Part shown: in pieces, positions 1 through 6,050 of the stretch
Numbering within the stretch: the stretch's first letter is position 1
Layout of the letters: every line of letters begins with the position of its first letter
NCBI GenBank assembly: GCA_035303885.1
Contig: DATGRE010000287.1
Location: forward strand, 1-6,323
Length of the DNA stretch: 6,323 nucleotides
Origin: Zeimonas sp035303885
GTDB taxonomy: Bacteria > Pseudomonadota > Gammaproteobacteria > Burkholderiales > Burkholderiaceae_E
Direction of reading: 5' to 3'
Translations under genes and position numbers: made by a program
The notes under the pieces: model-generated
Seen by the model: only the letters and a program-made list of their open reading frames with translations
Database searches by the model: none
What the model was told of the DNA's origin: nothing

Positions 1-692
1 TCGGCGAGCAGGCGCAGGATGTTGCGCTTGACGCCGTAGTCGAAGGCGACGACGCGGTAGCGCTTCTCGCCGGGGTTCGAGAAGCCCGCACCGAGCCGCC
101 ACGAACCCTCCGACCAGCGGTACGGCTCGGTGGCCGACACCTCGCGGGCGAGGTCCATCCCGCTCAGGCCGGGGAAGGCGCGCGCGGCGGCGATCGCCGC
201 CGCCTCGTCGATCGTGTCGCCCGGCTGCGCGGCGGCGACGAGGCAGCCGCCCTGCGAACCCTTCTCGCGCAGGCGCCGCACGAGCTTGCGCGTGTCGACG
301 CCGGCGATGGCAGGAACGCCTTCGCGCCGCAGGTAGTCGCCCAGCGACTCGACGCTGCGCCAGTTCGACAGCCGTGCCGGCACGTCCTTGACCACCAGCC
401 CCGCGGCGTGGACGCGCGCCGCCTCGACGTCCTCGGCGTTCACGCCGTAGTTGCCGATGTGCGGATAGGTGAGCGTGACGATCTGCCGGCAATAGCTCGG
501 ATCGGTGAGGATCTCCTGGTAGCCGGTCATCGCCGTGTTGAAGACGACCTCGCCCACCGCCTGCCCCGGCGCGCCGATGGAGCGGCCGCGGAAGATCGTG
601 CCGTCGGCGAGCGCCAGCACGGCGGGTGCGGATTCGGGTATGAGGCCCGCACCGATCGACCGGGCAGGCTGCGAAGGGGGCTCGGCGGGCAA
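1..692 (-). CDS. carA: Carbamoyl-phosphate synthase small (glutaminase) subunit, 3' end outside window
   Basis: CarA hydrolyses glutamine and passes ammonia to CarB, which makes carbamoyl phosphate for pyrimidine and arginine synthesis in the cytoplasm. The visible 230 residues cover the N-terminal small-chain domain. Recognisable blocks are LALADGTIFRGRSIG, GEVVFNTAMTGYQEILTDPSY, QIVTLTYPHIGNYGVN, GVDTRKLVRRLREKG, and VVAFDYGVKRNILRLL at the entry to the class I glutamine amidotransferase domain. The catalytic Cys/His/Glu part lies beyond base 1; family members are usually about 380 residues. I chose the TTG at 690-692 because AGGAG sits six bases upstream (699-703). A GTG eight codons further upstream and the GTG just before LALADG are alternatives. 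The chosen start gives about 23 poorly conserved residues before the family core, so the start is less certain than the identity. carB would be expected next, outside the window. Confidence 0.95.
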   Translation of the reverse strand, partial: MPAEPPSQPARSIGAGLIPESAPAVLALADGTIFRGRSIGAPGQAVGEVVFNTAMTGYQEILTDPSYCRQIVTLTYPHIGNYGVNAEDVEAARVHAAGLVVKDVPARLSNWRSVESLGDYLRREGVPAIAGVDTRKLVRRLREKGSQGGCLVAAAQPGDTIDEAAAIAAARAFPGLSGMDLAREVSATEPYRWSEGSWRLGAGFSNPGEKRYRVVAFDYGVKRNILRLLA

Positions 693-698
693 CGGAGA

Positions 699-703
699 CT
701 CCT
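699..703 (-). promoter_or_regulatory. Ribosome binding site supporting the TTG start of carA
   Basis: The minus strand reads AGGAG, then six bases, then TTG. This is the only well-placed Shine-Dalgarno match near the carA N-terminus and is the reason for preferring a TTG start over nearby GTG codons. Confidence 0.6.
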
Positions 704-719
704 GGAGGGCCACCGGTGC

Positions 720-791
720 ACCTCGGGCCGAGGTCGACCGCGCGAGAACGCGGATCGACGGGGCGCGTGCAGCGGCGTTCCGAGACGCCGC
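720..791 (-). other. carA 5' leader with three predicted stem-loops
   Basis: Three inverted repeats lie between the probable carA promoter and its ribosome binding site. In transcript order the first is GCGGCGT/ACGCCGC with a six-base loop (772-791). The second is a ten-pair stem, GTCGACCGCG against CGCGG(A)TCGAC with one bulged A and a six-base loop (733-759). The third is ACCTCG/CGAGGT with a three-base loop (720-734), ending 16 bases before the Shine-Dalgarno. None is followed by a T-run, so none looks like an intrinsic terminator. The pairings are directly visible; a regulatory role is inference, and random pairing is common in DNA this GC-rich. Confidence 0.45.
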
Positions 792-859
792 GCACGGCCG
801 GTTCGGCGCGATGAGCGGGGGAATCAGGCGCTAGCCGGTGGCAACTGCAAAACCTGCTA

Positions 860-868
860 AGGATAGCA
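860..868 (-). promoter_or_regulatory. Candidate extended -10 promoter for carA
   Basis: The minus strand reads TGC TATCCT: a TGn extension directly before a four-of-six match to TATAAT. No good -35 hexamer sits 16-18 bases upstream, as expected for an extended -10 promoter. Transcription would begin near base 853 and give a leader of about 160 bases before the carA start. The site lies beyond the terminator of the upstream VWA gene, which suits an independent carA promoter. Confidence 0.45.
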
Positions 869-913
869 CCCGAGCGGGACGGGCTTCGGCGGTTTCGCGT
901 TCGACGGCGCGGC

Positions 914-957
914 CGAAACAGGAAATGCCGCCCGCGGGAACCACTCCCTCGGGCGGC
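914..957 (-). terminator. Hairpin terminator after the VWA/PEP-CTERM gene
   Basis: A strong inverted repeat pairs GCCGCCCG (927-934) with CGGGCGGC (950-957). After one mismatch it continues inward as GGGA (936-939) with TCCC (945-948), leaving a five-base loop. On the minus strand the stem is followed by ATTTCCTGTTT, a T-rich though interrupted tail. It lies 19 bases past the stop codon of the VWA gene, the right place for an intrinsic terminator. Confidence 0.65.
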
Positions 958-975
958 CAGGCATGGGCAGCGCGA

Positions 976-1689
976 TCAGTGGGAACGACGTCGCTGCATC
1001 GCTCCGATCGCGAAAAGGCCGATGCCGAGCAATGCGAGTACGCCCGGAGCCGGCACCCCGACGACCTCGCGCCGCAACTTGGCCGTCAACGCCGCCTGGA
1101 AGGCGGCGAAGTCGTCGGCGAACGTGTTGAAGGCACCGGGGCCGGCGGCGAAGTCCGGAGTCACGCCGATGCCGATCGCGTTCACCACGTCGGCAGCGTT
1201 GGCGACCGCCCATGCAGCCGTTCCTACCGTGCCCGCAGGTCCGGCCGGATCCACGCCGGTGTTCCAGACGCCGTCGGTGGAGACGTCGACGATCGACCGA
1301 TCCGCCGTGCCGGTGAACGTGCCCGTAGCTTCGAAGATGCCACAGGAGATGCAGGTGTTGCTGCCGTTTCCGGTTTGGGAGAGCGCGGCGAAGAAGCTCG
1401 AGAGCGCGTCGAGTTCGGTCGCGCTGTCGATAACGGTCAAATCACGAACGACCGTGGCGGTGGTGGCGAACCGGATGACCGATACCGCGACCGTACCGTC
1501 CGTCGGCAGTACCGCTTGCACGGCGTTCGCGTACGCGTTGCGTTGAAGGTTCCATTCGGTGGAATTGATGCTTCCGGAGGCATCGAGAACGAGCGCAAGC
1601 TCGATCGGGACCGCCGAAGCGCCCAAGGGTGCGGCTGCCGCGAGCGCGAAGGCAACCGCCGCCGCTTTTCGGCCTATGAATCGAAACAT
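976..1689 (-). CDS. Secreted VWA-domain (DUF1194-like) protein with PEP-CTERM-type sorting tail
   Basis: This is a 237-residue exported protein of unknown function. Residues 1-26 are a signal peptide: basic start MFRFIGRK, hydrophobic alanine-rich core, ASA before VP. The body resembles a von Willebrand A fold of the DUF1194 kind. It has the metal-site motif DASGS (36-40), the block EWNLQRNAY, and a probable later metal-site aspartate in VSTDG (D139). VWA domains usually bind Mg2+ and a partner protein. The C-terminus has VPAPG (212-216), a hydrophobic stretch to about 230, and RRR (233-235), the three-part PEP-CTERM layout recognised by exosortase/archaeosortase-type enzymes; here VPAP replaces the usual VPEP. 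C113 and C116 form a CxxC pair. I chose the ATG at 1687-1689 because GAGGAG lies five bases upstream and because an in-frame ATG at 1728 would fall upstream of the predicted transcription start. The gene has its own promoter candidate and terminator, so it is probably a single-gene unit. Confidence 0.85.
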   Translation of the reverse strand: MFRFIGRKAAAVAFALAAAAPLGASAVPIELALVLDASGSINSTEWNLQRNAYANAVQAVLPTDGTVAVSVIRFATTATVVRDLTVIDSATELDALSSFFAALSQTGNGSNTCISCGIFEATGTFTGTADRSIVDVSTDGVWNTGVDPAGPAGTVGTAAWAVANAADVVNAIGIGVTPDFAAGPGAFNTFADDFAAFQAALTAKLRREVVGVPAPGVLALLGIGLFAIGAMQRRRSH

Positions 1690-1694
1690 CACCT

Positions 1695-1700
1695 CTCCTC
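1695..1700 (-). promoter_or_regulatory. Ribosome binding site deciding the start of the VWA/PEP-CTERM gene
   Basis: GAGGAG sits five bases before the ATG at 1689 on the minus strand. It selects that ATG over the one 13 codons upstream, and the resulting N-terminus is a clean signal peptide. Confidence 0.7.
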
Positions 1701-1728
1701 GGAATTGCTGGAAGGCGAAGTGATTCAC

Positions 1729-1743
1729 GCACCAATCATGCCA
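1729..1743 (-). promoter_or_regulatory. Candidate sigma-54 (-24/-12) promoter for the VWA/PEP-CTERM gene
   Basis: The minus strand reads TGGCATGATTGGTGC. Against the sigma-54 consensus TGGCACGnnnnTTGC, nine of eleven defined positions match, including the invariant GG and GC elements with correct spacing. Transcription would begin near base 1718, giving a leader of about 29 bases that contains the GAGGAG ribosome site. RpoN control of PEP-CTERM genes, through the PrsK/PrsR two-component pair, is reported in other betaproteobacteria; applying it here is inference. Confidence 0.5.
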
Positions 1744-1858
1744 AGCGTGGTAAGCCTTTGGTCTTAATAGGAAACGAGTACGGACAAAAAGGAATCAATC
1801 CGAGTATGTAAAAGGGCTCGACAAGGAACCGCCGGCTACCGCCTCGGGCCAGGTCGGC
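1744..1858. other. Intergenic stretch, AT-richer than its surroundings, upstream of the sigma-54-like promoter
   Basis: This stretch lies between the permease stop and the -24 element. Much of it (about 1745-1815) is clearly less GC-rich than the surrounding genes. It contains two copies of CGAGTA (1775-1780 and 1801-1806), 26 bases apart start to start. It is where an activator of a sigma-54 promoter would be expected to bind, but I see no strong palindrome. I also see no convincing hairpin plus T-run to terminate the ABC operon; only a TTTT at about 1810-1813 without a matching stem. Confidence 0.3.
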
Positions 1859-2671
1859 CTACAGCTTCTCCGTCTCCCCGAGGCGCGGCTGCCACTTCAT
1901 CAGCCGCTTCTCGGCCACCCCCACCACCGCGTCCAGCACCAGCGCGAAGGCCGTCAGCACGACGACGCCGGCGATCACCGTGTTGATGTCGAAGGTTCCC
2001 TCGGCCTGCAGGATCAGGTAGCCGACGCCGCGCGCCGAGCCGAGATACTCGCCGACCACGGCGCCGACGAACGCGAGTCCGACCGAGTTGTGCAGGCTCG
2101 AGAACACCCAGCTCATCGCGCTCGGCAGGTAGACGTGGCGCAGCAGCTGTCCCTGCGTGGCGCCGAGCATGCGCGCGTTGGCGAGCACGTTCGGGCTCAC
2201 CTCGCGCACGCCCTGGTAGACGTTGAAGAAGACGATGAAGAAGACGAGCGTGAAGCCGAGCGCGACCTTCGACCAGACGCCGAGCCCGAACCAGATCGAG
2301 AAGATCGGTGCGAGGATCACGCGCGGCATCGAGTTCGCCGCCTTCACGTACGGGTCGAACACGGCCGCCGCGGTGGGGCTGAGCGCGAGCCACATGCCGA
2401 CGACGAGCCCGCCGACGGTGCCGATCGCGAAGGCCATCACCGTCTCGAACAGCGTCACGCCGAGGTGGATCCAGATCTCGCCGCCGACGAACCAGTCGAC
2501 GACGCGCAGGAACACCTTCTGCGGCTCGCCGAAGAAGAACGCCGCCTGGTGCGGGTTCGAGAAATAGAAGTTCGGCAGCAGCGTCGGGCTGGTCAGCGCC
2601 CACCACAGGAAGATCACCGCGGCGAGCACGAGGAACTGGTACAGACGCAGGCGTAGCGAAGCGGCGGTCAC
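1859..2671 (-). CDS. ABC transporter permease, NitT/TauT/SsuC type
   Basis: This 270-residue inner-membrane subunit of a binding-protein-dependent importer belongs to the family that includes SsuC, TauC and NrtB. Hydrophobic segments fall near residues 12-28, 70-96, 116-131, 135-152, 188-213 and 230-251, consistent with about six membrane helices. The cytoplasmic EAA-type loop that contacts the ATPase is visible at about 164-183 (ANARMLGATQGQLLRHVYLP, with the conserved G170). Length is normal for the family. The start is the GTG whose last two bases begin the ATPase stop codon (GTGA overlap at 2668-2671), so translation is probably coupled. The same frame stays open upstream to 3352, but that part runs out of frame through the ATPase gene and is not coding. 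It is the last gene of the transporter unit. The solute cannot be told from this protein. Confidence 0.93.
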   Translation of the reverse strand: MTAASLRLRLYQFLVLAAVIFLWWALTSPTLLPNFYFSNPHQAAFFFGEPQKVFLRVVDWFVGGEIWIHLGVTLFETVMAFAIGTVGGLVVGMWLALSPTAAAVFDPYVKAANSMPRVILAPIFSIWFGLGVWSKVALGFTLVFFIVFFNVYQGVREVSPNVLANARMLGATQGQLLRHVYLPSAMSWVFSSLHNSVGLAFVGAVVGEYLGSARGVGYLILQAEGTFDINTVIAGVVVLTAFALVLDAVVGVAEKRLMKWQPRLGETEKL

Positions 2672-3534
2672 GAAGCGGAAGCGGTCGACATTCGTTTCTG
2701 CTGCGCGTAGCCCTTGAGCACCTCCTCGCGCAGCACCGCCCAGATGCGGTTGTGCAGGTCGAGGAACGCAGGCTGCGCGCGGATCTCGGCCACGTCGCGG
2801 GGGCGCGGCAGATCGATCGGGAACTCGCCGATCGGCCGCGACTCGGGACCGGCGGCCAGCACGACGACGCGGTCGCTCATCGCGATCGCTTCGTCCAGGT
2901 CGTGGGTGATGAACAGCACCGCCTTGCGTTGTGCGGCCCACAGCTCGAGCACCTCGTTCTCCATCAGCTGGCGCGTCTGGATATCGAGCGCCGAGAACGG
3001 CTCGTCCATCAGGATGATGTCGGGGTCGAGGATCAGCGTCTGGGCGAGCGCGGCACGCTTGCGCATTCCGCCCGAGAGCTGGTGCGGATAGCGATCGCCG
3101 AAGCCGCGCAGGCCGACACGCGCGAGCCACTGCTCGCCGAGCGCGCGTGCCTCGCCGTCGGGCACGCCGCGGAACTGCAGCCCGGCGATCACGTTGTCGA
3201 TCGTGTTTCGCCACGGCATCAGCGCGTCGGTCTGGAACATGTAGCCGGCGCGCCGGTTGATGCCTTCGAGACGCTTGCCGAACACCTCGACGTGTCCGGC
3301 CGACGGCGCGAGCAGGCCCGCACCGACGTTCAGCAGCGTCGACTTTCCGCAACCGGTGGGACCGACGACCGAGACGAACTCTCCGGCGGCCACGCGCAGC
3401 GTGACGTCGCGCACCGCGGTGTGGCGCTGCGTCGGGTCGTCGCGTGACACGAAGGTGCAGGTGATGCCTTCGAGCGCGAGCGCCACCTGCGCGCCCGCCG
3501 CCTCGGGCGCCCGGATCGCCGAACCCGCGCTCAC
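2668..3534 (-). CDS. ABC transporter ATP-binding protein, NitT/TauT/SsuB type
   Basis: This 288-residue ATPase powers the importer. All nucleotide-binding motifs are present: Walker A GPTGCGKST (58-66), Q-loop glutamine Q101 in YMFQTD, signature LSGGM (153-157) followed by RKRAALAQ, Walker B IILMDEP with catalytic E178, D-loop SALD (181-184), and switch histidine H211 in FITHD. LSGGM instead of LSGGQ is usual in this family. The YMFQTDALMPWRNTIDNV block is also typical of nitrate/sulfonate/taurine-type ATPases. The start is a GTG overlapping the TGA of the binding-protein gene (GTGA, 3531-3534). About 15 residues precede the first strand of the fold. The C-terminus beyond about residue 230 is a family-typical tail that I cannot assign to a separate domain. 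The reading frame stays open far upstream, but that extension is a GC-rich artefact. Confidence 0.95.
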   Translation of the reverse strand: MSAGSAIRAPEAAGAQVALALEGITCTFVSRDDPTQRHTAVRDVTLRVAAGEFVSVVGPTGCGKSTLLNVGAGLLAPSAGHVEVFGKRLEGINRRAGYMFQTDALMPWRNTIDNVIAGLQFRGVPDGEARALGEQWLARVGLRGFGDRYPHQLSGGMRKRAALAQTLILDPDIILMDEPFSALDIQTRQLMENEVLELWAAQRKAVLFITHDLDEAIAMSDRVVVLAAGPESRPIGEFPIDLPRPRDVAEIRAQPAFLDLHNRIWAVLREEVLKGYAQQKRMSTASAS

Positions 3535-4553
3535 TGCAGCTTCGCGAGCGCCTTGCGCGTGAACTCGTTGGTGTAGGTGCGCGACAGGTCGATCCGCTCG
3601 GGCTGCACCTTCGGATTGAAGCTCGCGAGCGCCTTCAGCGTTGTCTTCGCCCCGGCGTCCGGAATGAGGCCGTCCGGGCTGATCGCCGCCTTCACGTTGT
3701 TGTACGACGCGAGATACAGCGCGCGGTCGCCGAGCAGATAGGCATCGGGGACGGTCTTCACGATGTCGGACGGGCCGGCCCGCTGCAGCCACTTCAGCGC
3801 CTTCACCATCGCCGTCGTGAGCGCCTGCACGGTGTTCGGATTGGCCTTCACGAAGTCCTCGGGCGCATACAGGCAGCCGGCCGGCATCGGTCCGCCGAAC
3901 AGCTGCTCGGTGCCCTTCAGCGTGCGGGTGTCGGCGACGATCTTCACCGCGCCGCGCTGCTCGAGCATCGTCATCACCGGGTCGACGTTCGACAGCGCGT
4001 CGATCTGGCCCGCCTCGATCGCGGCGATCGCCGCATTGCCGGTGCCGACGCCGACGAAGGAGACTTCCGACGGCTTCATGCCGTGCTGCGCGAGGAAGTA
4101 GTTCGCCATCATGTTGGTCGACGAGCCCGGCGCCGAGACGCCGATCTTCATCCCCTTCATGTCGGCCGGTGACGAATATTTCGCCTTCGTCGAGACGCCG
4201 AGCGAGATCGCCGGCGCGCGCCCCTGCAGCACGAAGGCCGTGAAGTACTGGTTGTTCGCCTGCAGGTTGATCGTGTGCTCGTAGGCGCCGGAGACGACGT
4301 CGGCCGAGCCGCCGACCACCGCGCGCAGCGCGGCCGAGCCGCCCGCGAAATCCAGGATCTCGACCTTCAGGCCCTGCTCCTCGAAGTAGCCGAGCTGCTC
4401 GGCGATCGTCAGCGGCAGGTAGTAGAACGCCGCCTTGCCGCCTACCGCGATCGTGACCTTCGACTTCTCGGGCTTGGCCTGCGCATGGCCGGCGAGCGGA
4501 GCGGCGGCGAGGGCGAATGCAGCGAGCGTGGTGGCGAGAAAACGTCTGCGCAT
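3531..4553 (-). CDS. Periplasmic substrate-binding protein of NitT/TauT/SsuA type (NMT1-like)
   Basis: This 340-residue solute-binding protein delivers substrate to the permease. Residues 1-26 form a signal peptide: MRRR, alanine/leucine core, cleavage probably after GHAQA. I see no lipobox cysteine, so it should be free in the periplasm. The mature part shows the NMT1/SsuA pattern: KVTIAVGGKAAFYYLPLTIAEQLGYFEEQGL (split at about 32-61), DFAGGSAALRAVVGGSADV, DMKGMKIGVSAPGSST at 131-146, and IAAIEAGQIDALSNVDP at about 176-192. The ATG start has GAGGAG eight bases upstream (4562-4567). Homologues bind aliphatic sulfonates, taurine, nitrate, thiamine precursors or aromatic acids. Sequence alone does not decide which, so I give no gene symbol. 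It is the first gene of a three-gene transporter cluster. Confidence 0.93.
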   Translation of the reverse strand: MRRRFLATTLAAFALAAAPLAGHAQAKPEKSKVTIAVGGKAAFYYLPLTIAEQLGYFEEQGLKVEILDFAGGSAALRAVVGGSADVVSGAYEHTINLQANNQYFTAFVLQGRAPAISLGVSTKAKYSSPADMKGMKIGVSAPGSSTNMMANYFLAQHGMKPSEVSFVGVGTGNAAIAAIEAGQIDALSNVDPVMTMLEQRGAVKIVADTRTLKGTEQLFGGPMPAGCLYAPEDFVKANPNTVQALTTAMVKALKWLQRAGPSDIVKTVPDAYLLGDRALYLASYNNVKAAISPDGLIPDAGAKTTLKALASFNPKVQPERIDLSRTYTNEFTRKALAKLQ

Positions 4554-4694
4554 CTTCGAATCTCCTCGAGGGACGGTCGGACGGTGCGGCGCTCGAGGCT
4601 CCGGACCGCCGCCAGATTACCCGATCCGGTCGCCGGCAAAGCGGCGCGAAGCGCTCGGACGCGAGAAGGGCGGCTGCGCTTCCGGCAGCCGAAG
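4554..4694. other. Gap between the CoA transferase and the transporter genes: weak hairpin and weak promoter candidate
   Basis: Just after the CoA transferase stop lies an inverted repeat, CGGCTGC (4671-4677) with GCAGCCG (4685-4691) and a seven-base loop. On the minus strand it is followed by CCCTTCTC, not a true T-run, so termination would be partial at best. Further along, TAATCT (4614-4619) is the best -10-like hexamer, but no good -35 stands at the right distance. I cannot say whether the transporter has its own promoter or is read through from recR and the CoA transferase. Confidence 0.3.
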
Positions 4695-6050
4695 CTACAC
4701 GGCGCCGCTCGCACGCAGCCGGGCGACGGCCTGCTCGTCGTAGCCGAGCTCGCCCAGCACCTCCGCCGTGTGCTCGCCCAGTTCCGGCCCCACCCAGCGC
4801 ATCCCGCCCGGCGTTTCCGAGAACTTCGGGACGACGCCGGGCACCGCGAGCGGCGTTCCGTCGGGCAGCGTCGTGCGCTCGATCATTCCCCGCGCGAGGT
4901 ACTGCGGGTCGTCGACCATGTCGGCGGCACTGAAGATCCGCCCGCTGGGCACCTCGGCCTGCGCCATCACCTCGAGCGCGGACTCGAGCGACCGCGACGA
5001 GGTCCACTGCGCGATCGCATCGTCGATCTCCTGCGCGCGCGCCGCACGACCCGCGTTGTGGGCGAGCGACGGGTCGTCGGCGAGATCGTCGCGCCCGATC
5101 GCACGCATCAGCCGCTTGAAGATCGAATCGCCGTTGCCGCCGATCACGATGTGCCGGCCGTCGGCGGTCGGATAGGTGTTCGACGGGACGATGCCGGTGA
5201 GGTTGGTCCCGGTGCGCTCGCGCACGATGCCGTAGCGGTCGTACTCGGGCAGCGTGCTCTCCATCAGGTTGAACACCGCCTCGTACAGCGCGATGTCGAC
5301 GACCTGGCCGCGTCCCGTCTCGCGCCGGTGGTGCAGCGCCATCAGCACGCCGATCAGGCCGTGCAGCGCGGCGAGCGAATCGCCGATCGACAGGTTCAGG
5401 CGCACCGGCGGCCGGTCGGGAAAGCCGGTGACGTAGCGCAGCCCGCCCATCGATTCGGCGATCGCGCCGAAGCCGGGGCGGTCGCGGTACGGGCCGGTCT
5501 GCCCGTAGCCCGACAGCCGCAGCAGGATCAGCCCCGGGTTGTCCTTCGACAGCGCTTCGTAGCCCAGGCCCCATCTCTCCAACGCGCCCGGGCGAAAGTT
5601 CTCGATGACGATGTCGCTGCGCGCGGCCAGCTCGCGCGCGATGCGCTGGCCGTCGGGATGGCGCAGGTCGAGCGTCATCGAGCGCTTGTTGCGCGCCTGC
5701 ACGTACCACCACAGCGAGGTGCCGCCCGGGTCGTCCGGATGCAGCTTGCGCCACTTGCGCAGCGGATCGCCGCCGACGCCGCCGTCGCGTGCGGGCGGCT
5801 CGACCTTGATCACGTCGGCGCCGAAATCGGCGAGCATGCGTCCGGCGAAGGGGCCGGCGATGAGCTGTCCGAGCTCGAGCACGCGCAGACCGGCGAGCGG
5901 GCCGTGCGGCGGCGCCGACCGCCGGCCGGCGTCGTCGCCCGCGGCTTCGCGGCGCGCGGCGTCGCCCCTGCTCCCGCGGCTCGCCTCGTCTTCCATCGTC
6001 GCTCCCATCGTCTTCCCGCCGGCGCCGAGGCGCCCGCTCTCCCCGCTCAC
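4695..6050 (-). CDS. Class III (CaiB/BaiF family) CoA transferase
   Basis: Enzymes of this family move coenzyme A between carboxylic acids in the cytoplasm through an enzyme-bound aspartyl-CoA intermediate. Recognisable blocks are GLRVLELGQLIAGPFAGRMLADFGADVIKVEPP (split, 54-86), NKRSMTLDLRHPDG (121-134), DIVIENFRPG (146-155), LSGYGQTGPYRDRPGFG (179-195), and SIGDSLAALHG with D224 as probable catalytic aspartate, then TGRGQVVDIALYEAVFNLME (245-264). The C-terminal block PGVVPKFSETPG is also typical. From the GTG start the protein has 451 residues; the family core begins near residue 51. The first 50 residues are charged, low-complexity and probably disordered. I chose this GTG because it overlaps the recR stop (GTGA) and has GGGGAGG nine bases upstream. 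In-frame ATGs at 6008 and 5996, the latter behind GGGAG, are real alternatives. The acid substrates are unknown. A CoA transferase after recR is a neighbourhood I associate with Burkholderiales. Confidence 0.92.
   Translation of the reverse strand: MSGESGRLGAGGKTMGATMEDEASRGSRGDAARREAAGDDAGRRSAPPHGPLAGLRVLELGQLIAGPFAGRMLADFGADVIKVEPPARDGGVGGDPLRKWRKLHPDDPGGTSLWWYVQARNKRSMTLDLRHPDGQRIARELAARSDIVIENFRPGALERWGLGYEALSKDNPGLILLRLSGYGQTGPYRDRPGFGAIAESMGGLRYVTGFPDRPPVRLNLSIGDSLAALHGLIGVLMALHHRRETGRGQVVDIALYEAVFNLMESTLPEYDRYGIVRERTGTNLTGIVPSNTYPTADGRHIVIGGNGDSIFKRLMRAIGRDDLADDPSLAHNAGRAARAQEIDDAIAQWTSSRSLESALEVMAQAEVPSGRIFSAADMVDDPQYLARGMIERTTLPDGTPLAVPGVVPKFSETPGGMRWVGPELGEHTAEVLGELGYDEQAVARLRASGAV

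Noticed and set aside
841..860. A tiny leader peptide frame at the start of the carA leader (TTG, eight codons, TGA)
   Set aside because: There is no properly spaced ribosome site and no run of regulatory codons, so a leader-peptide mechanism is not supported.
1690..1728. Start of the VWA gene at the ATG at 1728
   Set aside because: It would add 13 residues before the signal peptide, has no good ribosome site, and lies upstream of the transcription start predicted from the -24/-12 element.
838..1767. A 309-codon plus-strand frame over the VWA gene
   Set aside because: It is antisense to a gene with a signal peptide, VWA metal-site motif, sorting tail, ribosome site and terminator. The plus-strand product has no recognisable feature.
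1801..1860. Possible intrinsic terminator after the permease gene
   Set aside because: A TTTT is present on the minus strand, but I could not find a stem of more than three or four pairs directly before it.
3535..5754. Upstream continuation of the ATPase frame, giving one apparent 1028-residue protein
   Set aside because: The extra part overlaps the binding protein and CoA transferase in another frame, is low-complexity and Arg-rich, and no family is visible. The ATPase fold begins only after the GTG at 3534.
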